Below are positions 1-6,124 of a stretch of DNA of 20,048 nt, one piece after another. Made by a program: the position numbers and the translations under genes. The stretch spans positions 1-20,048 of the forward strand of contig CAJUIE010000018.1 of the NCBI GenBank assembly GCA_910586375.1, in the 5' to 3' direction. The notes beneath the pieces were generated by a model. That model was given only the letters and a program-made list of their open reading frames with translations, made no database searches and was not told the DNA's origin. Within the stretch, counting starts at the first letter, position 1; every line of letters begins with the position of its first letter. The DNA comes from an uncultured Alistipes sp. (GTDB lineage Bacteria; Bacteroidota; Bacteroidia; Bacteroidales; Rikenellaceae).

Positions 1-230
1 ATCCTGTGGCGACGAAAAACCTCCCGAACAACCCCGGCATCGCAGATGTCTGCCCGCTCGAAAAAATAATTGGGAGCCCCGGCAATGTCACTCAGGTTCT
101 CGGGATTGCCCGCATAAGTGAGCTTATCGAGGTTGACGACCGCATAATCGGGATAACGACTGACCAAGCGGCGCACAACGTGGGAGCCGATAAACCCGGC
201 TCCCCCGGTGACGAGAATATGGCGTTTCAT
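1..230 (-). CDS. rfbB: dTDP-glucose 4,6-dehydratase, N-terminal part (runs off the left edge)
   Basis: Only the first 76 codons are in the window. They read MKRHILVTGGAGFIGSHVV..., with the Rossmann glycine motif TGGAGFIGSH at residues 8-17 and the family signature LDKLTYAGNPENL at about residues 34-46. This NAD-dependent short-chain dehydrogenase converts dTDP-glucose to dTDP-4-keto-6-deoxyglucose, the second step of dTDP-L-rhamnose synthesis in the cytosol. The ATG at 230 shares the tetranucleotide ATGA with the stop codon of rfbD, so translation is probably coupled. It is the fourth rfb gene in the order rfbA-rfbC-rfbD-rfbB. The catalytic Tyr-x-x-x-Lys lies outside the window, so intactness cannot be judged. 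Confidence 0.95.
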   Translation of the reverse strand, partial: MKRHILVTGGAGFIGSHVVRRLVSRYPDYAVVNLDKLTYAGNPENLSDIAGAPNYFFERADICDAGVVREVFRRHR

Positions 231-1114
231 AACTGTGATTCATCTTTTTTAAGGGCCCCCAGGCGCCCGAGACAGTAAAGCATCGATTCGCTCCAATGGG
301 GAATGTCGAGACCAAAGGTATGCCTGGCCTTGCTCTTGTCGAGGACTGAGCAGGCGGGGCGCAATGCCCGCGCGGGGTATTCGTCGCTGCGACACGGGAT
401 GATGCGGCACCGGTCGTGTCCGGCGGCCCGGGCGATCCCGACGGCGAAGTCGTACCACGAGGCGACGCCCTCGTTGGAGAAATGATAAGTGCCCTCCTGC
501 CCGGCATAAAGCCTTCCCTCGATCATGGAGAAGAGAGCCAGTGCCAGGTCGCCGGCGTAAGTCGGAGTGCCGATCTGGTCGCAGACAACGCGCACCTCGT
601 CGCGCTCGACCATAAGGCGCAACATGGTTTTCAGAAAGTTATGGCCATACTCGGAATAAAGCCACGAAGTGCGGAAAATCAGGTATTTACACCCCGAAGT
701 CCTGACGGCCTCCTCGCCGGCCCACTTGGTGCGGCCGTAAACGCTGAGCGGCGCAGCGGGCATCTGCTCGGTATACGGAACAACAGAGGAACCGTCGAAA
801 ACATAATCCGTGGAGAGGTGGATCAACGTAGCTCCCGTTTGGGCCGCAGCAGCAGCCAGATTGGCAGCACCGATGTGGTTCAGACGATCGGCTCCCTCGG
901 GGTCGGCCTCGGCACCCTCGACATCGGTAAAGGCGGCACAGTTGACAACGACATCGAAGCGCCCCTCGTGCAACGCCCGGTCGACGGCCCCGGAATCGGC
1001 GATGTCGAGCTCCGCAACATCGGTGGCAACATAACAATTAGGCGAGAGAGCCGCCAATCGCTGCAACTCCCGCCCCAGCTGACCGCCGGCACCCGTTATC
1101 AGAACGTTAAGCAT
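227..1114 (-). CDS. rfbD: dTDP-4-dehydrorhamnose reductase
   Basis: A 295-residue protein starting MLNVLITGAGGQLGREL, with the NAD(P) binding motif TGAGGQLG at residues 7-14. The extended SDR catalytic pair is visible in VYGRTKWAGEEAV, and STDYVFDG upstream of it is typical of the family. It reduces dTDP-4-keto-L-rhamnose to dTDP-L-rhamnose, the last step of the pathway. The frame is open further upstream, but the added residues would be antisense-like sequence inside rfbC, and the family starts at this ATG. The gene overlaps the end of rfbC by 8 bases and shares ATGA with rfbB. Length agrees with the family (about 280-300 residues). Confidence 0.96.
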   Translation of the reverse strand: MLNVLITGAGGQLGRELQRLAALSPNCYVATDVAELDIADSGAVDRALHEGRFDVVVNCAAFTDVEGAEADPEGADRLNHIGAANLAAAAAQTGATLIHLSTDYVFDGSSVVPYTEQMPAAPLSVYGRTKWAGEEAVRTSGCKYLIFRTSWLYSEYGHNFLKTMLRLMVERDEVRVVCDQIGTPTYAGDLALALFSMIEGRLYAGQEGTYHFSNEGVASWYDFAVGIARAAGHDRCRIIPCRSDEYPARALRPACSVLDKSKARHTFGLDIPHWSESMLYCLGRLGALKKDESQL

Positions 1115-1679
1115 AATAATCCGTGTTGAAGTCGAACAGTGCGCCCGCTTCCGCCAGCCGGGGATTCCGCGCGTCTTTCTCCGACAAGATGATTTCACCG
1201 GGCGCCAGCTGCCAGTCGATGCCCAGCTCGGGATCGTCCCACGCAATGCCCCCCTCGCACTGCGGCGCATAAGGGCTATCGCACTTATACTGGAACACGG
1301 CCACAGGACTCAAAACAGCGAAACCGTGGGCGAAACCTCTTGGGATGAAGAGCTGCCGCCGGTTGTCGCCCGAAAGCTCGACGGCGACATGCCGCCCGAA
1401 CGTAGGCGATCCCCGCCGCAAATCGACGGCAACGTCCAGCACCCGCCCCGAAATGACCCGCACTAACTTGGACTGGGCATAAGGTGCCCGCTGGAAGTGA
1501 AGGCCCCGCACGACACCATAAGCAGAGCGCGACTCATTGTCCTGAACAAAGCGAACGGGGCGCACCTGACGGTCGAAGCGTTCCTGGGAATAACTCTCCA
1601 TGAAATAACCCCGGGCATCACCGAAAAGCTCGGGTTCGAGCAGGACAACACCCTCTAAAGAGGTATCGAAAATCTTCAT
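1107..1679 (-). CDS. rfbC: dTDP-4-dehydrorhamnose 3,5-epimerase
   Basis: A 190-residue cupin-fold epimerase from the ATG at 1679. Motifs include EPELFGDARGYFMES near the N-terminus, VVRGLHFQ (the His is the expected catalytic base) and FIPRGFAHGFAVLS. It epimerises C3 and C5 of dTDP-4-keto-6-deoxyglucose. A GTG directly before this ATG would add one residue; the ATG is preferred because it forms TGATG with the rfbA stop, a 1-base overlap that suggests translational coupling. The 3' end overlaps rfbD by 8 bases. Length is normal for RmlC. Confidence 0.96.
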   Translation of the reverse strand: MKIFDTSLEGVVLLEPELFGDARGYFMESYSQERFDRQVRPVRFVQDNESRSAYGVVRGLHFQRAPYAQSKLVRVISGRVLDVAVDLRRGSPTFGRHVAVELSGDNRRQLFIPRGFAHGFAVLSPVAVFQYKCDSPYAPQCEGGIAWDDPELGIDWQLAPGEIILSEKDARNPRLAEAGALFDFNTDYYA

Positions 1680-2560
1680 CACAACCGCTCCTCAAGGACT
1701 TTCAACAGATAACGACCATACGGATTATCATGCATGGAGGCTGCCAAAGCCCGCATCTGCGCTGCGTCAATCCACCCCCGGCCGAAAGCGATCTCCTCCA
1801 GGCACGCAATCTTCAGCCCCTGACGCTTTTCGATCACCTCGACAAAGGCCGAAGCATCGGAGAGCGAGTCGTGTGTGCCGGTATCAAGCCACGCAAAACC
1901 ACGCGGCAGAGGCTGCACCCGAAGCGTGCCGGCCTCAAGAAAATGGCCATTGACAGAGGTAATCTCCAGCTCACCGCGTGCCGAAGGCCGTACCGTCCGG
2001 GCTGCCTGAACGACTTCGTTAGGATAAAAATAAAGCCCCACGACAGCGTAATCGGAACGTGGATGGGCGGGTTTCTCCTCGATGGAAAGACAGCGCCCGG
2101 CGGCGTCGAACTCCGCGACGCCATAACGCCATGGATCCTGAACACGATAACCGAAAACCGTAGCCCGTCCATCGGTCCGGGCCGCCTGAACGGCCTCCTC
2201 CAACATGCCGGTAAAGCCGGCGCCATAAAAAATATTGTCGCCCAGCACCAAGCAGACAGCATCGTTACCGATGAACTCCTCGCCAATGATAAAAGCCTGA
2301 GCCAGCCCATCGGGCGAAGGTTGCACGGCATAAGAGAACCGCACACCATAATCGGACCCGTCGCCCAGCAACCGCCGGAAAGCCGGCAGGTCATCGGGTG
2401 TGGAGATGATGAGGATGTCGCGGATACCGGCCAGCATCAGAACCGAAATGGGGTAATAAACCATCGGCTTGTCATAGACGGGCAACAGCTGCTTGCAGAC
2501 GCCCTTAGTAAGGGGGTAGAGACGAGTTCCCGTCCCGCCCGCCAAAACGATGCCTTTCAT
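1679..2560 (-). CDS. rfbA: glucose-1-phosphate thymidylyltransferase
   Basis: A 293-residue nucleotidyltransferase. The N-terminus MKGIVLAGGTGTRLYPLTKG holds the glycine-rich nucleotide-binding loop, followed by KQLLPVYDKPMVYYP, and LGDNIFYGAGF carries the metal-binding Asp. It makes dTDP-glucose from dTTP and glucose-1-phosphate, the first and feedback-controlled step of rhamnose synthesis. Only 12 bases separate it from the stop of the carboxynorspermidine synthase gene upstream, with no terminator between them, so both are probably on one transcript. The rest of the pathway follows immediately. Confidence 0.96.
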   Translation of the reverse strand: MKGIVLAGGTGTRLYPLTKGVCKQLLPVYDKPMVYYPISVLMLAGIRDILIISTPDDLPAFRRLLGDGSDYGVRFSYAVQPSPDGLAQAFIIGEEFIGNDAVCLVLGDNIFYGAGFTGMLEEAVQAARTDGRATVFGYRVQDPWRYGVAEFDAAGRCLSIEEKPAHPRSDYAVVGLYFYPNEVVQAARTVRPSARGELEITSVNGHFLEAGTLRVQPLPRGFAWLDTGTHDSLSDASAFVEVIEKRQGLKIACLEEIAFGRGWIDAAQMRALAASMHDNPYGRYLLKVLEERL

Positions 2561-2572
2561 AAGAGGGTTGTA

Positions 2573-3763
2573 TTACACCTCGATATCGACGTCGAACAGC
2601 TCGTGCCACGGAAGCCCCTGCGGCCCGAGCTCGGCGAGGAACGGATCGGGGTCGAACTCCTCGACATTGAAGACGCCGGCGCCGCGCCACAGCCCCTTCG
2701 CCCACATCGAAGCGCCCAGCGCAGCGGGCACGCCGGTGGTGAAGCTGACGGCCTGCGTGCCGGTCTCCTTGAAAGCGGTCTCGTGGTCGCAGTTGTTATA
2801 AATATAATAGGTACGCTCCTTGCCGTCCTTGACGCCGCGGATGCGGCAGCCGATGGAGGTCTGACCGTGGTAATTGGCACCCAGCGACTTGGGATCGGGC
2901 AACACGGCCTTAAGGAACTGGATGGGAACGATCTCGACACCGTTATAAATAATGGGATCGATGCGGGCCATGCCGATGTTCTGAATGACGCGCAGGTGCG
3001 TAAGGTACTCCTGGCCAAACGTCATCCAGAAACGCGCCCGCTTGATGGTGGGGTAATTCTTGACGAGCGATTCGAGCTCCTCATGATAAATGACATACGA
3101 TTCGCGCTCGCCAATGCCGGGATAATTCAGCGGCCGGTGTATCTCGTGCGGCTCGGTGACGACCCACTTGCCGTTTTCATAATAACGCCCCTTCTGCGTG
3201 ACCTCGCGGATGTTGATCTCGGGATTGAAATTGGTGGCGAAAGCCATACCGTGGTTGCCGGCGTTGCAGTCTACGATGTCGAGGTAGTGTATCTCGTCGA
3301 AATGGTGCTTGGCAGCATAAGCCGTGAAAATGGCCGTGACACCCGGGTCGAAGCCGCAGCCGAGGATGGCCGTGAGACCGGCTGCCTTGAAACGATCCTG
3401 ATAAGCCCACTGCCACGAATACTCGAAATGTGCCTCGTCCTTAGGCTCGTAATTGGCCGTATCGAGGTAATTGCAACCGCATTCGAGGCAGGCATCCATG
3501 ATGGTGAGGTCCTGGTACGGAAGGGCGACATTCACGACGATGTCGGGCTGGAAAGCGCGGAAAAGTTCGCACAGCTCAGCAACGTTGTCGGCGTCGACCT
3601 GGGCAGTCCGGACGCGACCTCCACCGATAGCTGCAGCAACAGCGTCGCACCTGGACTTGGTGCGGCTGGCGAGCATGACCTCCGAAAAAACGGGGTTGGC
3701 GGCGATTTTCTGAGTAACGACCGTGCCGACGCCCCCGGCACCGATGATTAAGGCTTTAGACAT
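2573..3763 (-). CDS. carboxynorspermidine synthase (saccharopine dehydrogenase family)
   Basis: A 396-residue protein starting MSKALIIGAGGVGTVVTQK, with a Rossmann motif GAGGVG at residues 8-13. Further family segments are NVALPYQDLTIMDACLECG, DTANYEP, GCGFDPGVTAIFTAYA and GVPAALGASMWAKGLW. Length and these segments match the carboxynorspermidine / carboxyspermidine dehydrogenase branch rather than true lysine-pathway saccharopine dehydrogenase. Members reductively couple a diamine with aspartate semialdehyde to give carboxy(nor)spermidine, the precursor of (nor)spermidine in gut Bacteroidota. The partner decarboxylase nspC is not in the window. It is first in a run with rfbA-rfbC-rfbD-rfbB behind a recognisable Bacteroidota promoter. 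Exact polyamine product is inferred from the family. Confidence 0.88.
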   Translation of the reverse strand: MSKALIIGAGGVGTVVTQKIAANPVFSEVMLASRTKSRCDAVAAAIGGGRVRTAQVDADNVAELCELFRAFQPDIVVNVALPYQDLTIMDACLECGCNYLDTANYEPKDEAHFEYSWQWAYQDRFKAAGLTAILGCGFDPGVTAIFTAYAAKHHFDEIHYLDIVDCNAGNHGMAFATNFNPEINIREVTQKGRYYENGKWVVTEPHEIHRPLNYPGIGERESYVIYHEELESLVKNYPTIKRARFWMTFGQEYLTHLRVIQNIGMARIDPIIYNGVEIVPIQFLKAVLPDPKSLGANYHGQTSIGCRIRGVKDGKERTYYIYNNCDHETAFKETGTQAVSFTTGVPAALGASMWAKGLWRGAGVFNVEEFDPDPFLAELGPQGLPWHELFDVDIEV

Positions 3764-3805
3764 AAAAATATAATTTACACGAACTAAAAAATCGTTTGCA
3801 CCCTA

Positions 3806-3836
3806 CAAAAATATCGTTTTATTTTGGTAAAACAAA
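3806..3836 (-). promoter_or_regulatory. Bacteroidota-type promoter for the carboxynorspermidine synthase-rfb operon
   Basis: On the minus strand a TTTG (3836-3833) is followed after 19 bases by TATTTTTG (3813-3806), a full match to the TTTG / TAnnTTTG consensus of the Bacteroidota primary sigma factor. A start site about 7 bases downstream would leave a leader of roughly 35 bases before the ATG at 3763. It overlaps the divergent promoter of tRNA-Lys. Confidence 0.7.
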
Positions 3837-3854
3837 AATATTCTCTTACATTTG
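3823..3854 (+). promoter_or_regulatory. Bacteroidota-type promoter for tRNA-Lys
   Basis: TTTG at 3823-3826, a 20-base spacer, and TACATTTG at 3847-3854 match the TTTG / TAnnTTTG consensus. Transcription would begin near 3861, some 30 bases before the mature tRNA 5' end at 3894. The two opposite promoters share 3823-3836, so polymerase binding at one should hinder the other. Confidence 0.75.
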
Positions 3855-3893
3855 CACCACCCGAATGAAACCCTCCCTAATTCGGGTGACGGA

Positions 3894-3966
3894 GAATCCG
3901 TAGCTCAGCAGGTAGAGCACAACACTTTTAATGTTGGGGTCCTGGGTTCGAGCCCCAGCGGGTTCA
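3894..3966 (+). tRNA. tRNA-Lys (anticodon TTT)
   Basis: A complete 73-base cloverleaf can be folded by eye: acceptor GAATCCG / CGGGTTC with one T-G pair and discriminator A, D arm GCTC / GAGC, anticodon stem CAACA / TGTTG with loop CTTTTAA (anticodon TTT), a 5-base variable loop, and T arm CTGGG / CCCAG with loop TTCGAGC. The 3' CCA is not encoded (ACA follows), so it is added after transcription. It reads codons AAA and AAG. Confidence 0.96.
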
Positions 3967-3970
3967 CAGA

Positions 3971-4002
3971 AAAGGCTGCTTCGCGAGAAAGCGGCCTTTT
4001 TT
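3971..4002 (+). terminator. Intrinsic terminator of tRNA-Lys
   Basis: Arms AAAGGCTGCTT (3971-3981) and AAGCGGCCTTT (3989-3999) pair over 11 positions with one G-T pair and a 7-base loop. The descending arm merges into a run of T that continues past 4002, with a second T run to 4011. It starts five bases after the tRNA, so the tRNA is a single-gene transcript. Confidence 0.88.
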
Positions 4003-4015
4003 CATTTTTTTGGGA

Positions 4016-4081
4016 GGGGCTTTTATTCGAGCCGGAGCCAGCGGAGGCGACGCAACGATAAGTTGCAAGCCTACGCCCGGG
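4016..4081 (-). repeat. Dispersed GC-rich repeat, copy 1
   Basis: Read on the minus strand it begins CCCGGGCG(T)AGGCT, passes a variable dyad GCAAC-GATAA-GTTGC (4052-4066), then CCGCTGGCTCCGGCTCGAA, and ends in AAAGCCCC. The same order of blocks recurs at the right edge of the window (19986-20048, same strand) and in part at 16899-16943 (opposite strand). All copies lie between genes or at gene borders. Confidence 0.7.
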
Positions 4082-4126
4082 GTGGCTACGGCTCGCCAGT
4101 CTGACGACTGATTTTTACGCTATACA

Positions 4127-4155
4127 GATTCTTCGGCACTGCGTGCCTCAGAATC
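4127..4155. repeat. 29-base hairpin repeat, copy A
   Basis: GATTCT (4127-4132) pairs with AGAATC (4150-4155) and GGCAC (4135-4139) with GTGCC (4143-4147), leaving a symmetric TC / TC internal loop and a 3-base tip. The copy at 16825-16848 has the same layout, with a matching base change on both sides of the outer stem. It resembles the GTCATTCTGAG / GTCATCCTGAG palindromes scattered through many bacterial genomes. Confidence 0.65.
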
Positions 4156-4295
4156 CAAAGGAATCAAGCTGGCATACGGATTAAAAAACGATGATGACCG
4201 CGAAGAAGAACCCATGTCTACTCTTATCGCGAGCCACCAACATTAATATAATATATAATATAGAGCTATCTCGACAACACAAAAATCAATATATC

Positions 4296-4604
4296 ATGAA
4301 CGAAGCTATTTTAGATTTTAAGGACTGGTTGGGAGGCATTGACCTGAAAAACTATGATGATGTTCATTCTTTATATATGTCCATCCAGCAAATCGACGCC
4401 TACGGAGGATTTTCGACAACAGTACGGGATACGAAAAACGGAGAACAATTCTGTATCAAATGCGATTGGTGCGAACAACCTTTGATTTTACAGTCCGAAA
4501 AAGCGAGACAATATATGCTTAAGCATATCGAACAGAATCATTGCGGAGATATGGATATGAACAGTTGGTACGCCTATCATAAAGCTATGGAAAAGGAAGA
4601 TTAA
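4296..4604 (+). CDS. Orphan small Cys/His protein, function unknown
   Basis: A 102-residue soluble protein that I do not recognise. It starts MNEAILDFKDWLGGIDLKNY; the ATG at 4296 is preferred over upstream in-frame starts because the sequence before it is an AT-rich leader with TATAAT at 4254-4259. The middle holds CIKCDWCEQP and, after a short helix, HIEQNHC, a spacing compatible with a zinc-binding site (three Cys, then His and His-Cys). The C-terminus is acidic. Codon use is visibly AT-rich against the GC-rich neighbours, which suggests recent acquisition. It stands alone behind a tRNA gene, convergent with the nucleoside-hydrolase/FmdE gene 50 bases downstream. That it is expressed is an inference. 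Confidence 0.65.
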   Translation: MNEAILDFKDWLGGIDLKNYDDVHSLYMSIQQIDAYGGFSTTVRDTKNGEQFCIKCDWCEQPLILQSEKARQYMLKHIEQNHCGDMDMNSWYAYHKAMEKED

Positions 4605-4654
4605 TCAACACTGGTTATCGTCTCCTGGTTCGGACTGCAGTATAACCGACATCG

Positions 4655-6124
4655 TTACGGCTCAACGCATAGGTCGAAAATCTCGTGGCGGTCGAAGTCG
4701 CGCCAATAACGCAGGGCCAGGTCGCGGACATACTGCCAATAAGGTTCGGTGAGGTTGCCGTAACGCCGGATGCCGAGGCGCACGTCGTCGCGAATGCGGC
4801 GGGCATACTCGGGCTTGAGGGTCAGGCGGATCGTCCGGTCCTTGAAAGTGAAGCGAGCCTCGGGGCGCGGGTCGTCGCACGCCTCGACGCGGATCAAGCC
4901 GTGGCCGACCGTAGCTCCGGTGCCGACCTGCAAGCCGTCGTTCAGGCAGCTGACGGGCGGCAGAAGCCCCGCATAACTGACGACCCGGATGTCATCGACC
5001 CCGATATTGAACCACTCCCGCGCCCGAAGGCCCATCTTGACACCGATGGTGGCATAAATACCTAAATGACCGTGGAGTTCGTTGGTCAGCACGCCGGCCC
5101 GCCACTCGCTGAGGCCGTGGCGGAGGATGGCGGTATCGATGATCGGAACGACGTCGGCGGCATAAAGTGACGCGCTGCACGGAAAGCCATAAAAAACACG
5201 GCTTTCGCTGTCGGGCTTACCCCGCAGAACAGCCATGATCTGGTCGGGAACTTGCTGTGCGGAGGCCTCATCGGCGAGTGTACCAATACGGACGTTGTCG
5301 CAGACCGTGCGCCATGAAAAAAGCTCCGGAGCGAAAAGCGAGAGGACGACCAGATCGTCCCATGCCTCCATGTGCCGCGATCCGAGCGAGGCGACGAGCG
5401 GCGGCTGGCTATGCGTGTCAACGATCCGGCTGGCATACGGTCCGGGAATGGTCGCAAGGGTATCGAGCAGCGGCTGGTCGATGCGGACCGAACAGCCGGG
5501 ATGGGCCGAAACGACATCGACGGCAAGACCACTGTCAAGAATCCGGCGTGCAGCGTCACAATCGGCGTCGTAATTGGCCCCGGCGAGCGGTTGGCACGAG
5601 GTGTTATACCAAACGACACGTTCGATGCGGTCCCCGAGCTCCGGAGCACGCTGCAAGAGGTCGTAAAGATTGGTCAAAGCCCCCAAAGCAACATAAACCA
5701 CCCGCTCCTCCTCGCCGCCAAGAACTTGGGCGACAAGTTCGGCGGCAGGCGGAAAATCGGCAGCCACGCGCGTAGTATCGCCCCAGTTGACAGCCTGCGA
5801 GCGCTCCCTCCAGAGAGGTGCAACGGGGCAGGTCGGACGTCCGGCACCGACGGGAATGCCTTCATGATAAAATCCGCGGAGCAAAGCCGCAATTTTCCGG
5901 GCTCCCTCGCACGGCGGCAGAGCCCCGTCGGACGAGACGACAGCCAGCACCTCGACCTCGCGATTGCCCAACAACATGCAGAGCGCCCGCAGATCGTCGG
6001 CCGCACAATCGGTGTCGACGATGACATGAAAACGAGCCTTGCCCGAATGGGCCTGAGCGGGAAACATGCTGAGCCCCAGCGACAAGGCCGCGACGAACAG
6101 ACGAAAAAGAGACGAGCGGATCAT
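4655..6124 (-). CDS. Secreted nucleoside-hydrolase-like / FmdE-like fusion protein
   Basis: A 489-residue protein with a clear signal peptide (hydrophobic core at residues 7-20, likely cleavage after PAQA at 25), so periplasmic or exported. Residues about 31-330 look like a nucleoside hydrolase: IVDTDCAADD at 35-44 keeps the Asp positions of the Ca-binding DTDxxxDD motif, LGALTNL is at 147-153, NYDADCDAA at 184-192 resembles the N-x-x-x-D-P-E-A-A motif, and WDD at 255-257 is the distal Asp. Residues about 345-489 match the FmdE / COG2191 family: ELHGHLGIY at 349-357 and SCLNDGLQVGTGATVGHG at 392-409, without the CPG Cys seen in formylmethanofuran-dehydrogenase-linked members. Its ATG overlaps the receptor stop as ATGA. 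Substrate is unknown; a nucleoside or N-glycoside, or a metal complex, is possible. Confidence 0.82.
   Translation of the reverse strand: MIRSSLFRLFVAALSLGLSMFPAQAHSGKARFHVIVDTDCAADDLRALCMLLGNREVEVLAVVSSDGALPPCEGARKIAALLRGFYHEGIPVGAGRPTCPVAPLWRERSQAVNWGDTTRVAADFPPAAELVAQVLGGEEERVVYVALGALTNLYDLLQRAPELGDRIERVVWYNTSCQPLAGANYDADCDAARRILDSGLAVDVVSAHPGCSVRIDQPLLDTLATIPGPYASRIVDTHSQPPLVASLGSRHMEAWDDLVVLSLFAPELFSWRTVCDNVRIGTLADEASAQQVPDQIMAVLRGKPDSESRVFYGFPCSASLYAADVVPIIDTAILRHGLSEWRAGVLTNELHGHLGIYATIGVKMGLRAREWFNIGVDDIRVVSYAGLLPPVSCLNDGLQVGTGATVGHGLIRVEACDDPRPEARFTFKDRTIRLTLKPEYARRIRDDVRLGIRRYGNLTEPYWQYVRDLALRYWRDFDRHEIFDLCVEP

Larger units (their letters stand above)
3967..4295. other. 329-base region without a gene, between tRNA-Lys and an orphan gene
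   Basis: The stretch holds the tRNA terminator, one copy of a GC-rich dispersed repeat (4016-4081), a short CAGTC-TGAC-GACTG hairpin followed by ATTTTT (4097-4115), a 29-base hairpin (4127-4155), and then an AT-rich run with TATAAT at 4254-4259 ahead of the orphan gene. Base composition changes sharply from GC-rich to AT-rich near 4180. No gene is seen in it on either strand. Confidence 0.7.

Noticed and set aside
1730..3751. A plus-strand open frame of 673 codons
   Set aside because: It lies antisense to rfbA and the carboxynorspermidine synthase gene, both clear family members. Long antisense frames are common in GC-rich genes with strong codon bias; the translation has no recognisable domain.
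3945..4050. Duplicated tRNA 3' end as an att site
   Set aside because: TTCGAGCC...CCAGCGG in the tRNA resembles TTCGAGCCGGAGCCAGCGG at about 4027-4045, but with a 4-base insertion, and the second sequence belongs to the dispersed repeat, whose other copies differ here. Chance similarity is more likely.
4655..6124. Plain nucleoside hydrolase or formylmethanofuran dehydrogenase subunit
   Set aside because: Each name covers only half the protein. The FmdE half lacks the CPG Cys and no fmd/fwd genes are present, so methanofuran chemistry is not supported.
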